The translations under genes were made by a program, and so were the position numbers. The notes beneath the pieces were generated by a model. That model was not told the origin of the DNA. It saw only the letters and a program-made list of their open reading frames with translations, and did not search any database. From the NCBI GenBank assembly GCA_963977005.1, contig CAXBMQ010000003.1:124001-188000 (forward strand): a stretch of DNA of 64,000 nt. Direction: 5' to 3'. The DNA is from CAXBCP01 sp963977005 (GTDB taxonomy: Bacteria > Pseudomonadota > Alphaproteobacteria > MPNO01 > UBA830). This document shows positions 36,319 to 44,835 of this stretch, one piece after another (positions within the stretch are counted from its first letter, which is position 1; each line of letters begins with the position of its first letter).

Positions 36319-37362
36319 ATGAATACCGAACCCCTGATCCCCGTCACCGTACTGACCGGCTTCCTCGGCAGCGGCAAGACGACCATCCTGTCGCGTATCC
36401 TGCGCGATCCGGCCTTTGCCGATACCGCGGTTATCGTCAACGAGTTCGGCGAGGTCGGGCTCGATCACCTGCTGGTCGAATCGAGCGACGAGAGCATCGT
36501 CGATCTGTCCTGCGGCTGTATCTGCTGCACCATCCGCGGCGACCTGATGGCGACCCTGATTGATCTGTACGAGCGCCGCGAAGCCGGCGAAATCCGCCGT
36601 TTCAAACGCGTGGTGGTCGAAACCACCGGGCTCGCCGATCCGGCCCCGATCATCCACACGATGATGCAGGAACCGCTGGTGTTCAATCATTACCGGCTGG
36701 CCCGCGTGGTGACGGCGGTGGATGCGGTGAACGCGATGGCGACCTTCGACCGCCAGCCCGAGGCGATCAAGCAGGCGGCGGTCGCGGATGCCCTGCTGGT
36801 CACAAAGACGGATATGGCGAACGATGCGGCCGCGCTGTCGGCGCTGGATGCCCGGCTGGGGCAACTCAATCCCGGCGCCGTCCGGGCGCAATCTATCGAC
36901 GGTGCGGTCGATCCCGCCCTGCTGTTTTCCGGCGGTATTTACGACCCGGCGGGCAAAACCGCCGATGTCGAAGGCTGGCTGGATGCCGAGAATTCGGCGC
37001 ATGGCCATCATCTTCCGGCCGATGTTAACCGGCATGACGACGGTATCTTTACCTTTGGGCTGACCCGGGAGGCCCCGGTCAGCCGGGCGGCGCTCGGCGC
37101 GTTCATGCAGATGCTGGCGGATCAGCGCGGCGACGACCTGCTGCGGCTTAAAGGGTTCGTGCGCTTGGCGGACGATCCGTCCCGGCCGGCGGTGGTCCAC
37201 GGTGTTCAGCACGTTATCCATCCGATCCGGCGGCTCGATACGTGGCCCGAGGGGGTGCAGGGAACATCCATCGTCTTCATCGTTCGCGGTATCGAGCGGG
37301 ACTGGGTCGAAAACCTGTTCGATCGTGTGGTCGAAAGCGCCTATGCGGATTTGGACGTCTGA
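36319..37362 (+). CDS. CobW/COG0523-family G3E GTPase, metal chaperone-like
   Basis: This 347-residue cytoplasmic GTPase has Walker A GFLGSGKTTIL (about residues 14-24), the metal-binding CGCICC motif (GCxCC type, about residues 66-71), a Walker B-like VVVETTGLADP and a C-terminal CobW domain after residue 220 with a His-rich HGHHLPADVNRHDD segment. Such proteins insert Zn, Co or Fe into target enzymes. Its position back-to-back with a metal-dependent amidohydrolase suggests service to that enzyme or to neighbours (inference). The ATG at 36319 is the conserved start; an in-frame ATG at 36283 exists. Confidence 0.9.
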   Translation: MNTEPLIPVTVLTGFLGSGKTTILSRILRDPAFADTAVIVNEFGEVGLDHLLVESSDESIVDLSCGCICCTIRGDLMATLIDLYERREAGEIRRFKRVVVETTGLADPAPIIHTMMQEPLVFNHYRLARVVTAVDAVNAMATFDRQPEAIKQAAVADALLVTKTDMANDAAALSALDARLGQLNPGAVRAQSIDGAVDPALLFSGGIYDPAGKTADVEGWLDAENSAHGHHLPADVNRHDDGIFTFGLTREAPVSRAALGAFMQMLADQRGDDLLRLKGFVRLADDPSRPAVVHGVQHVIHPIRRLDTWPEGVQGTSIVFIVRGIERDWVENLFDRVVESAYADLDV

Positions 37363-37421
37363 ACGTTCCACTGCGCGCACAAACGCGCTAGGTTTCGGGC
37401 AGGGAATTCAGGAGACATGCA

Positions 37422-38372
37422 ATGAGCGATATCGGCAATCATACGGGCATTGAGAAAGTCACCTACGGGGTGAAGGATCTCGACACGGCGAAGGCATTCT
37501 GGACCGACTTCGGACTGGCCCCGGTCGATACCGGGAATGGTCATTTGACCTTTGCCGCGCAGAACGGCGCTTCGGTCGAAATCCGCGCGGCGGACGACCC
37601 CGAGCTTGCACCGCCCGTCGGGGAGAACGTCGACGCGGCCGTGCGCGAGGCGATGTTCGGTGTGAAAAGCCAGGCGGACCTCGACGCGCTGGAGGCAAAC
37701 CTGTCCGCCGACCGCGACGTGCGCAAGGACGCGGACGGATCGATTCACACGGTCGACCCGGTCGGCTTCGGGCTCGGGTTCCGGGTGAAGCAGACAGTTC
37801 CCGTCAAAGCCCCCGAGCTCGAAATCAATGTTCCCGGACGGCCCCGGCGGGTGAACCGCCGGGCGGAGCAGGTCGCAAAAGCCTCGCCGTTCGAGATGTC
37901 CCACATCGTCTATATGACGGACGATCTGGAAAACCATATGGAATTCTATGTCGACCGCCTGGGCTTCAAGCTGACCGACGCCTACCCCGGACGCGGCTAT
38001 TTCGTCCGCGGGGCGGCCGCGCATAATCATCACAACCTGTTCCTGCTCGACCCCGGCATCGGCAAGCGCGGCTTTCATCACCTGGCCTTCGAGGTCGGCA
38101 CGATCCATGAGCTGTTCGGCGGCGGCAACAACATGACCCGCCACGGATGGGAAACGATGATCGGTCCGGGCCGTCATCCGATTTCGTCCTGCTATTTCTG
38201 GTATTTCAAGAATCCCTGCGGTGGTGCCGCGGAATACGATTTCGATTCCGATGTCGTCGACGATGGCTGGGAACCGCAGGAGTGGGCCTCCACGCCCGAG
38301 AATTTCGCCGAATGGTGCCTCGGCGAAGGGATGGGGGAAGCGCTGCTTCACAAAACCATCCAGCGCGGCTGA
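37422..38372 (+). CDS. VOC-superfamily protein, extradiol-dioxygenase-like
   Basis: The product has 316 residues with two vicinal-oxygen-chelate modules (about 10-135 and 160-300). In the second module MSHIVYMTDD, KRGFHHLAFEV and GGAAEYDFD supply H, H and E at the metal-ligand positions of type I extradiol dioxygenases. The AHNHHNLFLLD stretch is also typical of that group. It likely cleaves a catechol-like ring or isomerises a related substrate. It begins 60 bases after the GTPase and is followed 19 bases later by the second Mo-hydroxylase operon, so it may act on that enzyme's hydroxylated product. Confidence 0.85.
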   Translation: MSDIGNHTGIEKVTYGVKDLDTAKAFWTDFGLAPVDTGNGHLTFAAQNGASVEIRAADDPELAPPVGENVDAAVREAMFGVKSQADLDALEANLSADRDVRKDADGSIHTVDPVGFGLGFRVKQTVPVKAPELEINVPGRPRRVNRRAEQVAKASPFEMSHIVYMTDDLENHMEFYVDRLGFKLTDAYPGRGYFVRGAAAHNHHNLFLLDPGIGKRGFHHLAFEVGTIHELFGGGNNMTRHGWETMIGPGRHPISSCYFWYFKNPCGGAAEYDFDSDVVDDGWEPQEWASTPENFAEWCLGEGMGEALLHKTIQRG

Positions 38373-38390
38373 CAGCGACCGGACAATCAG

Positions 38391-39245
38391 ATGAAGCCCG
38401 CTCCCTTCGAGTATGTCCGCGCGTCGACCGTCGACGAGGCCGTCGCGGCCCTTGCCGCCGCAGGCGGCGAAGCCAAACTGCTGGCCGGCGGGCAGAGCCT
38501 GGTGCCGATGCTGAATTTCCGTGTCGTCGATGCCCCGGTATTCGTCGATATCAACGGTATCGAAGGCCTCGGCCGGATCGACGAGACCGCAGATGGCGGG
38601 CTTCGTGTCGGCGCGCTTGTCCGGCATTTCGCGCTTGAAACCTCCGCGGCGGTCAAACAGCGATTCCCGGTCCTGCACGAGGCGATGAAACACGTCGCCC
38701 ACCTGGCGATCCGCAATCGCGGTACGATCGGCGGCAGCCTGTCCCATGCCGATCCCGCCGCCGAACTGCCGTCGATGGCGGTCCTGCTGGATGCGCGCAT
38801 TTTCACGGCAAGCGGGGCCGGCGGGCGGGAGATCGCGGCCCGCGACTTCTTTGTCGCACCGCTGACGACGGTACTGGAGCCGGATGAAATGGTCGTTGCC
38901 GTGGAATTGCCCGGCCTGCCCGGCGGAAGCGGCTGGGGCTTTGCCGAATTCGCGCAGCGCCGCGGCGATTTTGCCGTCGCCGGCGTTGCCGCCATCGCGG
39001 CGATGGAGGACCGCTCGGTGACGGAAGCCCGGATCGTCCTGATGGGGCTTCACGACACACCGGTGCGGGCGCACAAGGCCGAAGCCGCGCTTCTGGACGG
39101 CGATATCGACGCCGCGGCCGCCGCCGCCCGGGAGGATGCCGAGCCGATGGACGACCTGCATGGGTCCGCCGGGTATCGCCGCCACCTGGCGGAGGTGCTG
39201 ACCCGCCGCGTACTGCACGATGCGATCCGGAGGGCGCAGGGATGA
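38391..39245 (+). CDS. Molybdenum hydroxylase FAD-binding subunit (CoxM-like), operon 2
   Basis: This 284-residue medium subunit has the FAD-binding LLAGGQSLVPMLNFR (about residues 30-44) and IRNRGTIGGSLSHADPAAE (about 104-122). It is the first gene of an M-S-L operon, with a four-base overlap to the small subunit. It is only distantly similar to the operon 1 counterpart at 8043, so this is a separate enzyme and not a recent duplication. Confidence 0.93.
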   Translation: MKPAPFEYVRASTVDEAVAALAAAGGEAKLLAGGQSLVPMLNFRVVDAPVFVDINGIEGLGRIDETADGGLRVGALVRHFALETSAAVKQRFPVLHEAMKHVAHLAIRNRGTIGGSLSHADPAAELPSMAVLLDARIFTASGAGGREIAARDFFVAPLTTVLEPDEMVVAVELPGLPGGSGWGFAEFAQRRGDFAVAGVAAIAAMEDRSVTEARIVLMGLHDTPVRAHKAEAALLDGDIDAAAAAAREDAEPMDDLHGSAGYRRHLAEVLTRRVLHDAIRRAQG

Positions 39246-39721
39246 CCGCGAAGATATCGATCGCCGTCAGCGTAAACGGCGAGAACCACGTCGCCGAGGT
39301 CGAACCGCGGCTGCTGCTGGCCGACTTCCTGCGCGAGAATCTCGATCTGACGGGCACCCATGTCGGCTGCGAGCACGGTATCTGCGGCGCCTGCACGGTG
39401 CTGATGAACGGCGACAGCGTGCGGTCCTGCCTGACATTCGCGGTGCAGGCGGACGGGGCCGAGATAGAGACGGTCGAAAGCCTCGGCGAGATCGATGCGC
39501 TGGGACCGTTGCAGCAGGCGTTTCGCGAACACCACGCGCTGCAATGCGGTTTCTGCACGCCGGGGATGCTGATGACGGCGACCGATATGCTGCGCAAGTA
39601 TCCGCTGGAAACCGACGACGATATCCGCGACGGCCTGTCGGGCAATATCTGTCGCTGTACCGGCTATCAGAACATCGTCGCCGCCGTGCGCAGCGCGGCG
39701 GATAAAAGGGGCGGCAATTGA
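39242..39721 (+). CDS. Molybdenum hydroxylase 2Fe-2S subunit (CoxS-like), operon 2
   Basis: This 159-residue subunit has both [2Fe-2S] motifs: GCEHGICGACTV with RSC, and CGFCTPG with NICRCTGYQ. It overlaps its neighbours by four bases on each side, so the three subunits are translationally coupled. Confidence 0.94.
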   Translation: MTAKISIAVSVNGENHVAEVEPRLLLADFLRENLDLTGTHVGCEHGICGACTVLMNGDSVRSCLTFAVQADGAEIETVESLGEIDALGPLQQAFREHHALQCGFCTPGMLMTATDMLRKYPLETDDDIRDGLSGNICRCTGYQNIVAAVRSAADKRGGN

Positions 39722-42102
39722 GCCCGCCCGACGATATCGATCTCACCCGTCCGCAATTCGTCGGCGCGAAGGTGATGCGCCGCGAAGACCCGCGCCTGCT
39801 GGCCGGGCAGGGGAATTACGTCGCCGATATCAAGCGCCACGGCATGGTCCATATCGCCTTCCGCCGCAGCGATCACGCGCATGCGCTGATCAAAAGCGTG
39901 GATGTCAGCGCCGCGCAGGCGCTGGACGGCGTTGTCGCGGTCTATACCGGGGCGGATATCGCGGCGCTTGCCAATCCGTATCAGGCGACGTCGCGGATGA
40001 AGAACTATCAGGCGACCTTTATCCCGCCTCTGGCGCTGGACAAGGTGCGCTATGTCGGCGAGGCGGTGGTCGCCGTCGTGGCTTCGAGCCGCTACGTGGC
40101 CGAGGACGCGCTGGCGCGGATCGAGATCGAGTATGAGGCGTTGCCGGTCCTGGTCGATCCGGAAGAGTCCCTCAAGCCCGATGCGCCGAAACTGCATGAC
40201 GATCTGGAGTCCAATATCCTCGCCGCCCGCGAATTTTCGCGCGGCGAGGTAGACGAGGCGTTTGCCGCCGCCGCGCAGACCGCCGGCGGGCGGTTCCATT
40301 TTACCCGCACCACCCCGGTCACCATCGAGGCGCGCGCGTCGGTTGCCGAATACGACAAGGGTGCGCGCAGCCTGACCCTTCACTGCACGACACAGATCCC
40401 CGGCATTGTCCGCGACAAGCTGTCCGAGATTTTCGATCTGCCGGGGCCGCGCATTCGCGTGATCGCGCCGGATGTCGGCGGCGGTTTCGGCGGCAAGACG
40501 TCGCTCTATTCCGAGGAAATCGTCGCCTGCGCCATCGCGCGCGATCTCGGCAAGCCGGTCAAATGGGTCAGCGACCGGATGGAAGACCTGATGACCACGG
40601 GCAACGCCTTCGACGAGATCGTCGATGCGGAGATCGCGATCGCCGAAGATGGCAAAATCCTCGGCGTGAAAGCCGACGTGATCGGCGATGTCGGCGCCTA
40701 TTCGATCTATCCGTGGACGGCGACGATAGAGCCGGTACAGGTGGTCAGCTTTCTGCCCGGCCCCTACCGGATCGACAATTACGCGGCACGGGTGCGCGCG
40801 GTTGCGACCAACAAGACCCTGACCGGCGCCTATCGCGGCGTCGGGCGACCCATTTCGGTCTTCGTGATGGACCGGCTGCTCGATATGGCGGCCCGCAAGA
40901 TCGGCATGGACCCGGCCGAAATCCGGCGCCGCAACCTGGTGAATGACGATGAATTTCCCTACAAGGCCGCGTCGGGGCTGGTCTGGGACAAATCCGCTTT
41001 TCAGGCCTGCCTGCGCGAAGCCGCCGACGGCATCGGGTATGACGACCTGCGCCGCGAACAGGAAGCCGCCCGCGCCGAAGGCCGCTGGGTTGGCATCGGC
41101 ATCGCCTGTTACGCGGAACTGACCGGGGTGGGCTCGCGTATCGCGGTGGCGCCGGGGATGCCGATCAATACCGGCACGGAGACCTGCAATGTCGCCATCG
41201 ATTCCACCGGCGCCGTCACCGCAAGCTTCGGCCTCGCCAGCCAGGGGCAGGGGATGGAAACGACCCTCGCACAGGTCGTGGCCCAGGAGCTCGGGGTAAA
41301 GGTCGAGGATGTCGATATCGTGCTCGGCGACACCGCGTCCGTCAGCCACGGCACCGGCACCTATGCGAGCCGGGGCGCCGTATTCGGCGGCGGGGCGGGC
41401 ATTCTTGCCGCGAAGGCCGTGCATGAAAAAATCGTGCGGGTCGCCGGGCATCTGCTGGAAGCCGCGGAAGAGGATATCGAGACCGGGGACGGCCATGTCC
41501 GGGTAAAGGGCACCGATAAATCGATGACGATCCGCGATCTGGCCCGCGCGCTGTATTCCGATATGGGCCGGGTGCCGAAGGACATGCGCGACGAGATCGA
41601 CAATCTCGAGGCGACCAAGGTCTACGATCCGTTTTTCGGCACCACGACATCGGCGAGCCACATGTGCCTGGTCGAGATCGACCCGGAAACCTACAAGGTC
41701 GAAATCAAGCGCTACATCGTGGTCGAGGATTGCGGCCGCGTCATCAACCCGTCGATCGCCGACGGGCAGGCCCATGGCGGGGTCGCGCAGGGTGTCGGCG
41801 TCGCGCTGATGGAAGAGGTCGTCCATGACGCGGCGGGCCAGATCCTGACCGCCAGCCTGGTCGACTACGTCGTGCCGTCGGCAGTGGAAATACCGTCCAT
41901 CGATGTCGTGCATGTCGAGGCGGAACTGCCCGGCACCGTCGGCGGGTTCCGCGGGCTGGGCGAGGGCGGCACCATCGGCGCGCCGGCCTGTATCGCGAAC
42001 GCGATTTCGGATGCGCTGAGCCCGCTCGGCATCGAGATCATGGAAATTCCCGCCACGCCCGAACGCCTTTTCCGACTGGTCGAAGCCGCGCGGGCGGGGT
42101 GA
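39718..42102 (+). CDS. Molybdenum hydroxylase catalytic subunit (CoxL-like), operon 2
   Basis: This 794-residue molybdopterin subunit starts at a TTG that overlaps the preceding TGA. It has the PDVGGGFGGKTSLYSEE segment (about residues 255-271), the active-site loop GAYRGVGRPI (about 370-379) and the C-terminal GGFRGLGEGGTIGAP with the catalytic glutamate region. The AYRGVGR loop matches the so-called form II CoxL group (AYxGAGR), whose members are not proven CO oxidisers. An aromatic or N-heterocyclic hydroxylation is more likely. Confidence 0.92.
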   Translation: MSPPDDIDLTRPQFVGAKVMRREDPRLLAGQGNYVADIKRHGMVHIAFRRSDHAHALIKSVDVSAAQALDGVVAVYTGADIAALANPYQATSRMKNYQATFIPPLALDKVRYVGEAVVAVVASSRYVAEDALARIEIEYEALPVLVDPEESLKPDAPKLHDDLESNILAAREFSRGEVDEAFAAAAQTAGGRFHFTRTTPVTIEARASVAEYDKGARSLTLHCTTQIPGIVRDKLSEIFDLPGPRIRVIAPDVGGGFGGKTSLYSEEIVACAIARDLGKPVKWVSDRMEDLMTTGNAFDEIVDAEIAIAEDGKILGVKADVIGDVGAYSIYPWTATIEPVQVVSFLPGPYRIDNYAARVRAVATNKTLTGAYRGVGRPISVFVMDRLLDMAARKIGMDPAEIRRRNLVNDDEFPYKAASGLVWDKSAFQACLREAADGIGYDDLRREQEAARAEGRWVGIGIACYAELTGVGSRIAVAPGMPINTGTETCNVAIDSTGAVTASFGLASQGQGMETTLAQVVAQELGVKVEDVDIVLGDTASVSHGTGTYASRGAVFGGGAGILAAKAVHEKIVRVAGHLLEAAEEDIETGDGHVRVKGTDKSMTIRDLARALYSDMGRVPKDMRDEIDNLEATKVYDPFFGTTTSASHMCLVEIDPETYKVEIKRYIVVEDCGRVINPSIADGQAHGGVAQGVGVALMEEVVHDAAGQILTASLVDYVVPSAVEIPSIDVVHVEAELPGTVGGFRGLGEGGTIGAPACIANAISDALSPLGIEIMEIPATPERLFRLVEAARAG

Positions 42103-42344
42103 TGAACACGGCGATCGGTTTTCGCGACACCGGGGCCGTTCATACAGATGTGGCCATTGTCGGCTTCCGTTGGCGGCGGCGGTGCGGCAGCGGTCAACGC
42201 TCCCCGGTTCGTTCCGTATTTTAAGAATTTTTAAATCGCCTTGAAATACAACCGTGGGCGTATATCGCATTGGCGTTTTCGTTTGTCATTTCCGTCAACC
42301 GCTTGCGCCGACTTAAATCCTGCAACGATGGGAGACAGGATCAG

Positions 42345-42875
42345 ATGGCCACCAGAATCGACGAATCAAAACTGACAGGCGTCGAACGAACGTTCGAGGC
42401 GGACGAGTTCATCGTCAGCAAGACGGATCTGAAGGGTCATATTACATACGCCAATAACGTCTTCCTGCGTGTCTCGGGCTTTAGCGAGAAAGAGATTATC
42501 AAGTCGCCCCATAGTCTTGTCCGGCACCCGGGGATGCCCCGCTGCGTGTTCAAGCTTCTGTGGGACCGGATTCAGGAGAAGAAAGAGATCTTCGCCTATG
42601 TCGTGAATACGGCGAAGAACGGCGATCACTACTGGGTTATAGCCCATGTGACACCCAGTTTCGACGGCGACGGAAACGTCGTCGGCTTTCACTCCAACCG
42701 GCGCAAGCCCGACCCCGAAAAAGTGGAGGCCGTAAAGGGCGTCTACGATCTGCTTCTTAAAGAGGAAGCGGCTTGCGAGGACAGAAAGGCCGGTATGGCC
42801 AAATCCGGAGAGTTGCTGAATGCGATGCTTGCCGAGAAAGGACTGACCTACGATGAATTCGTTCTCACTCTTTAA
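42345..42875 (+). CDS. PAS-domain protein, Aer-like sensor half
   Basis: This 176-residue cytoplasmic protein has a single PAS domain at about residues 15-120. The KTDLKGHITYANNVF opening and the SPHSLVRHPGMP motif match the FAD-binding PAS of the aerotaxis receptor Aer. There is no membrane segment. Its last 23 bases overlap the start of the chemotaxis receptor gene, so the two are likely made together and act as one redox or oxygen sensor. The upstream 240 bases are AT-rich and probably hold the promoter. Confidence 0.88.
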   Translation: MATRIDESKLTGVERTFEADEFIVSKTDLKGHITYANNVFLRVSGFSEKEIIKSPHSLVRHPGMPRCVFKLLWDRIQEKKEIFAYVVNTAKNGDHYWVIAHVTPSFDGDGNVVGFHSNRRKPDPEKVEAVKGVYDLLLKEEAACEDRKAGMAKSGELLNAMLAEKGLTYDEFVLTL

Positions 42876-44184
42876 AAGCGGGGGGCGCCCGAAAGGCGGC
42901 CAGGTCAGCGCATTCGTCGAGCAATGCGAGCGGATCGCCGAAGGCGACCTTTCCATCAGGATCGATGCCGAAGGGCTGGACGGAGACCTCGCCCGGATTG
43001 CGGTCGCGCTCAACAGGGCGATCGAGACCGCCGAACAGAAGATCGACGCTTACGACAAGGGGCTGGAGCGGGCAACGCACGTCGCCCGCGAGCTTTGCGA
43101 CGGCAACTTCGAGGCGCGTCTGGTCGGCGTGGAGGAGACAGACCCGGTCGCTCCGCTGATGCATTCGCTCAACGATTTTGCCGATATCACGGATGCATTC
43201 GTCCGCGAGGCCGGGGCAAGCCTCGATGCCGTCAGCAACAATATCTATTACCGCAAGGTGTTCACGACGGGCCTTCGCGGCGAATTTCACCGCACGGCGG
43301 AATTCATCAATCAGGCGACGGCCGGCATGGGCGAAAAGGTGGCCGGCTTTACGGCGCTGACCGAACGCCTTGTCGATAATATTCGCGAGGTTGCCGCCAC
43401 GATTTCGGAGATGAACGGTTCGGTATCGGACGTCTCGGAGATCGCCGAGGATGCCAGCCGCCGCAGCGCCGCCGTTGCTGCCGCGGTCGAGGAAACGACC
43501 ACCAGCCTGCAGTCAATTGCGGCCGCCGCGGAGGAAATGCTGGTTTCGGCGGGCGAGATCAACCGCCAGGTCGTGCATTCGACCGATATCACGAGCGATG
43601 CGGCACAGAGGATGAACGAATCCAACGAGGTCGCGCAAACGCTTCTGGATTCCGCGAACAGCATCAACGAAGTCCTCGATCTCATCAGCTCTATCGCCAG
43701 CCAGACTAATTTGCTGGCCCTGAACGCGACCATCGAGGCGGCGCGCGCCGGCGATGCGGGCAAGGGCTTCGCGGTTGTCGCAAGCGAAGTGAAATCGTTG
43801 TCGGGCCAGACCGCAAAAGCGACGGAAGATATTTCCGCGCAGGTCGAAGCGGTCCAGAACGCGACCAAGGCAACCGTGGAGACGATTGAACGGCTCGGCG
43901 GCACTGTCACCGAGATCAATCAGATTTCGGAGGCAATCGCGTCGGCGATTACCGAGCAGGAAGCAACGACCCAGGAAATCAGCGCCAACATTCAGAATGC
44001 GGCGACCGGCTCCCAGGAAGTTGCCGACAATATGCAGCAGGTCAGCGACGGCGCGAAGAAAAACAGCGATGCCGCCGACAGTCTGGGGACGACGATGGCC
44101 GGGCTGGAAAAGGCCTCCAACGATCTGGTTTCCGAGGCCGTCAGGTTTCTCGAAACCTCGCAGAAAACCGGTACGGACGGCTAG
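42853..44184 (+). CDS. Soluble methyl-accepting chemotaxis protein
   Basis: This 443-residue receptor has no membrane-spanning segment. Two HAMP-like segments occupy about residues 15-130. A long coiled-coil signalling domain follows, with the conserved hairpin tip IASQTNLLALNATIEAARAG near residues 281-300 and glutamate/glutamine-rich methylation helices. It should control CheA in the cytoplasm. Its ATG lies inside the end of the PAS gene (23-base overlap in another frame). Together they look like an Aer receptor split into sensor and output parts. Confidence 0.92.
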   Translation: MNSFSLFKSGGRPKGGQVSAFVEQCERIAEGDLSIRIDAEGLDGDLARIAVALNRAIETAEQKIDAYDKGLERATHVARELCDGNFEARLVGVEETDPVAPLMHSLNDFADITDAFVREAGASLDAVSNNIYYRKVFTTGLRGEFHRTAEFINQATAGMGEKVAGFTALTERLVDNIREVAATISEMNGSVSDVSEIAEDASRRSAAVAAAVEETTTSLQSIAAAAEEMLVSAGEINRQVVHSTDITSDAAQRMNESNEVAQTLLDSANSINEVLDLISSIASQTNLLALNATIEAARAGDAGKGFAVVASEVKSLSGQTAKATEDISAQVEAVQNATKATVETIERLGGTVTEINQISEAIASAITEQEATTQEISANIQNAATGSQEVADNMQQVSDGAKKNSDAADSLGTTMAGLEKASNDLVSEAVRFLETSQKTGTDG

Positions 44185-44250
44185 GGACCGACCGAAGGTC
44201 TTGCGGTCTTCGGGCCTGCCGGACGTTCGATTGCGTCTGTTTTCTGCCCC

Positions 44251-44279
44251 AAACGAAAGAGACCCGCCAGAGGCGGGTC
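44251..44279 (-). terminator. Intrinsic terminator of the cold-shock gene
   Basis: On the minus strand GACCCGCC/GGCGGGTC forms an 8-bp stem with a three-base loop, followed by TCTTTCGTTT. It lies about 30 bases after the cold-shock stop. Confidence 0.75.
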
Positions 44280-44287
44280 CCGAAAGT

Positions 44288-44309
44288 CGTCTGGATGAGA
44301 CGAATTTTT
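44288..44309 (+). terminator. Probable terminator of the PAS-receptor operon
   Basis: CGTCT-GGATG-AGACG is followed by AATTTTT on the plus strand. It overlaps the very end of the opposing cold-shock gene. The stem is only five base pairs, so it may be weak. Confidence 0.45.
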
Positions 44310-44517
44310 AGTCGATGATCGACAGGTTTTCCGCCGACGATTTGCCGTCGCGGCCTTCCTGAAGTTCGTATTCGACCCGCTGGCCTTCGTTCAGGCCGGA
44401 CAGGCCCGCACGTTCCACGGCGGAAATGTGAACGAAAGCATCCTTGGAGCCTCCGTCAGGTTCAATAAAGCCAAAACCCTTCGTCGGGTTGAACCATTTC
44501 ACGGTTCCTTGAGTCAT
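44308..44517 (-). CDS. Cold-shock-domain protein (CspA family)
   Basis: This 69-residue single cold-shock domain binds single-stranded nucleic acid through RNP1 (KGFGFIEPD, residues 13-21) and RNP2 (DAFVHISAV, about residues 26-34). The start MTQGTVKWF is the family standard. The roughly 300-base upstream gap would allow the long structured leader usual for csp genes, and a region rich in A and T lies there. Confidence 0.94.
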   Translation of the reverse strand: MTQGTVKWFNPTKGFGFIEPDGGSKDAFVHISAVERAGLSGLNEGQRVEYELQEGRDGKSSAENLSIID

Positions 44518-44835
44518 AGATATATCCAATCAATATGTGTCGCCCGCCATGCACACTGCTCGACGGTTTCTCGGTCGACCGGTTTCATGCGAAATCGGCG
44601 ACAGGCAGTGCATGGAAACGGAGCTAAATCTCTGGACCCACACCCAGCCTTGGCCTTGATATGGGGGTATCCGGACATAAAAGCAATTTATATCTGCAAT
44701 TTTCTTTCGGCCGGATTGTCCGAAATCCCCCGTTTCGGGGCGATTCCGCAGGAGCGGGGCCAGTCGAATGTTGCGTCCGCCGCGCCGATGTGACGAAATT
44801 CGTCACATAAAAAGAGCGAACGGGAGGACGAGACG
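44518..44835. other. Divergent intergenic region between cold-shock and acyl-CoA ligase genes
   Basis: These 318 bases hold the cold-shock leader and promoter on the minus strand and the ligase promoter on the plus strand. An imperfect dyad GACGAAATTCGTC lies at 44792-44804, about 30 bases before the ligase start, and could be an operator. No gene is visible. Confidence 0.4.
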
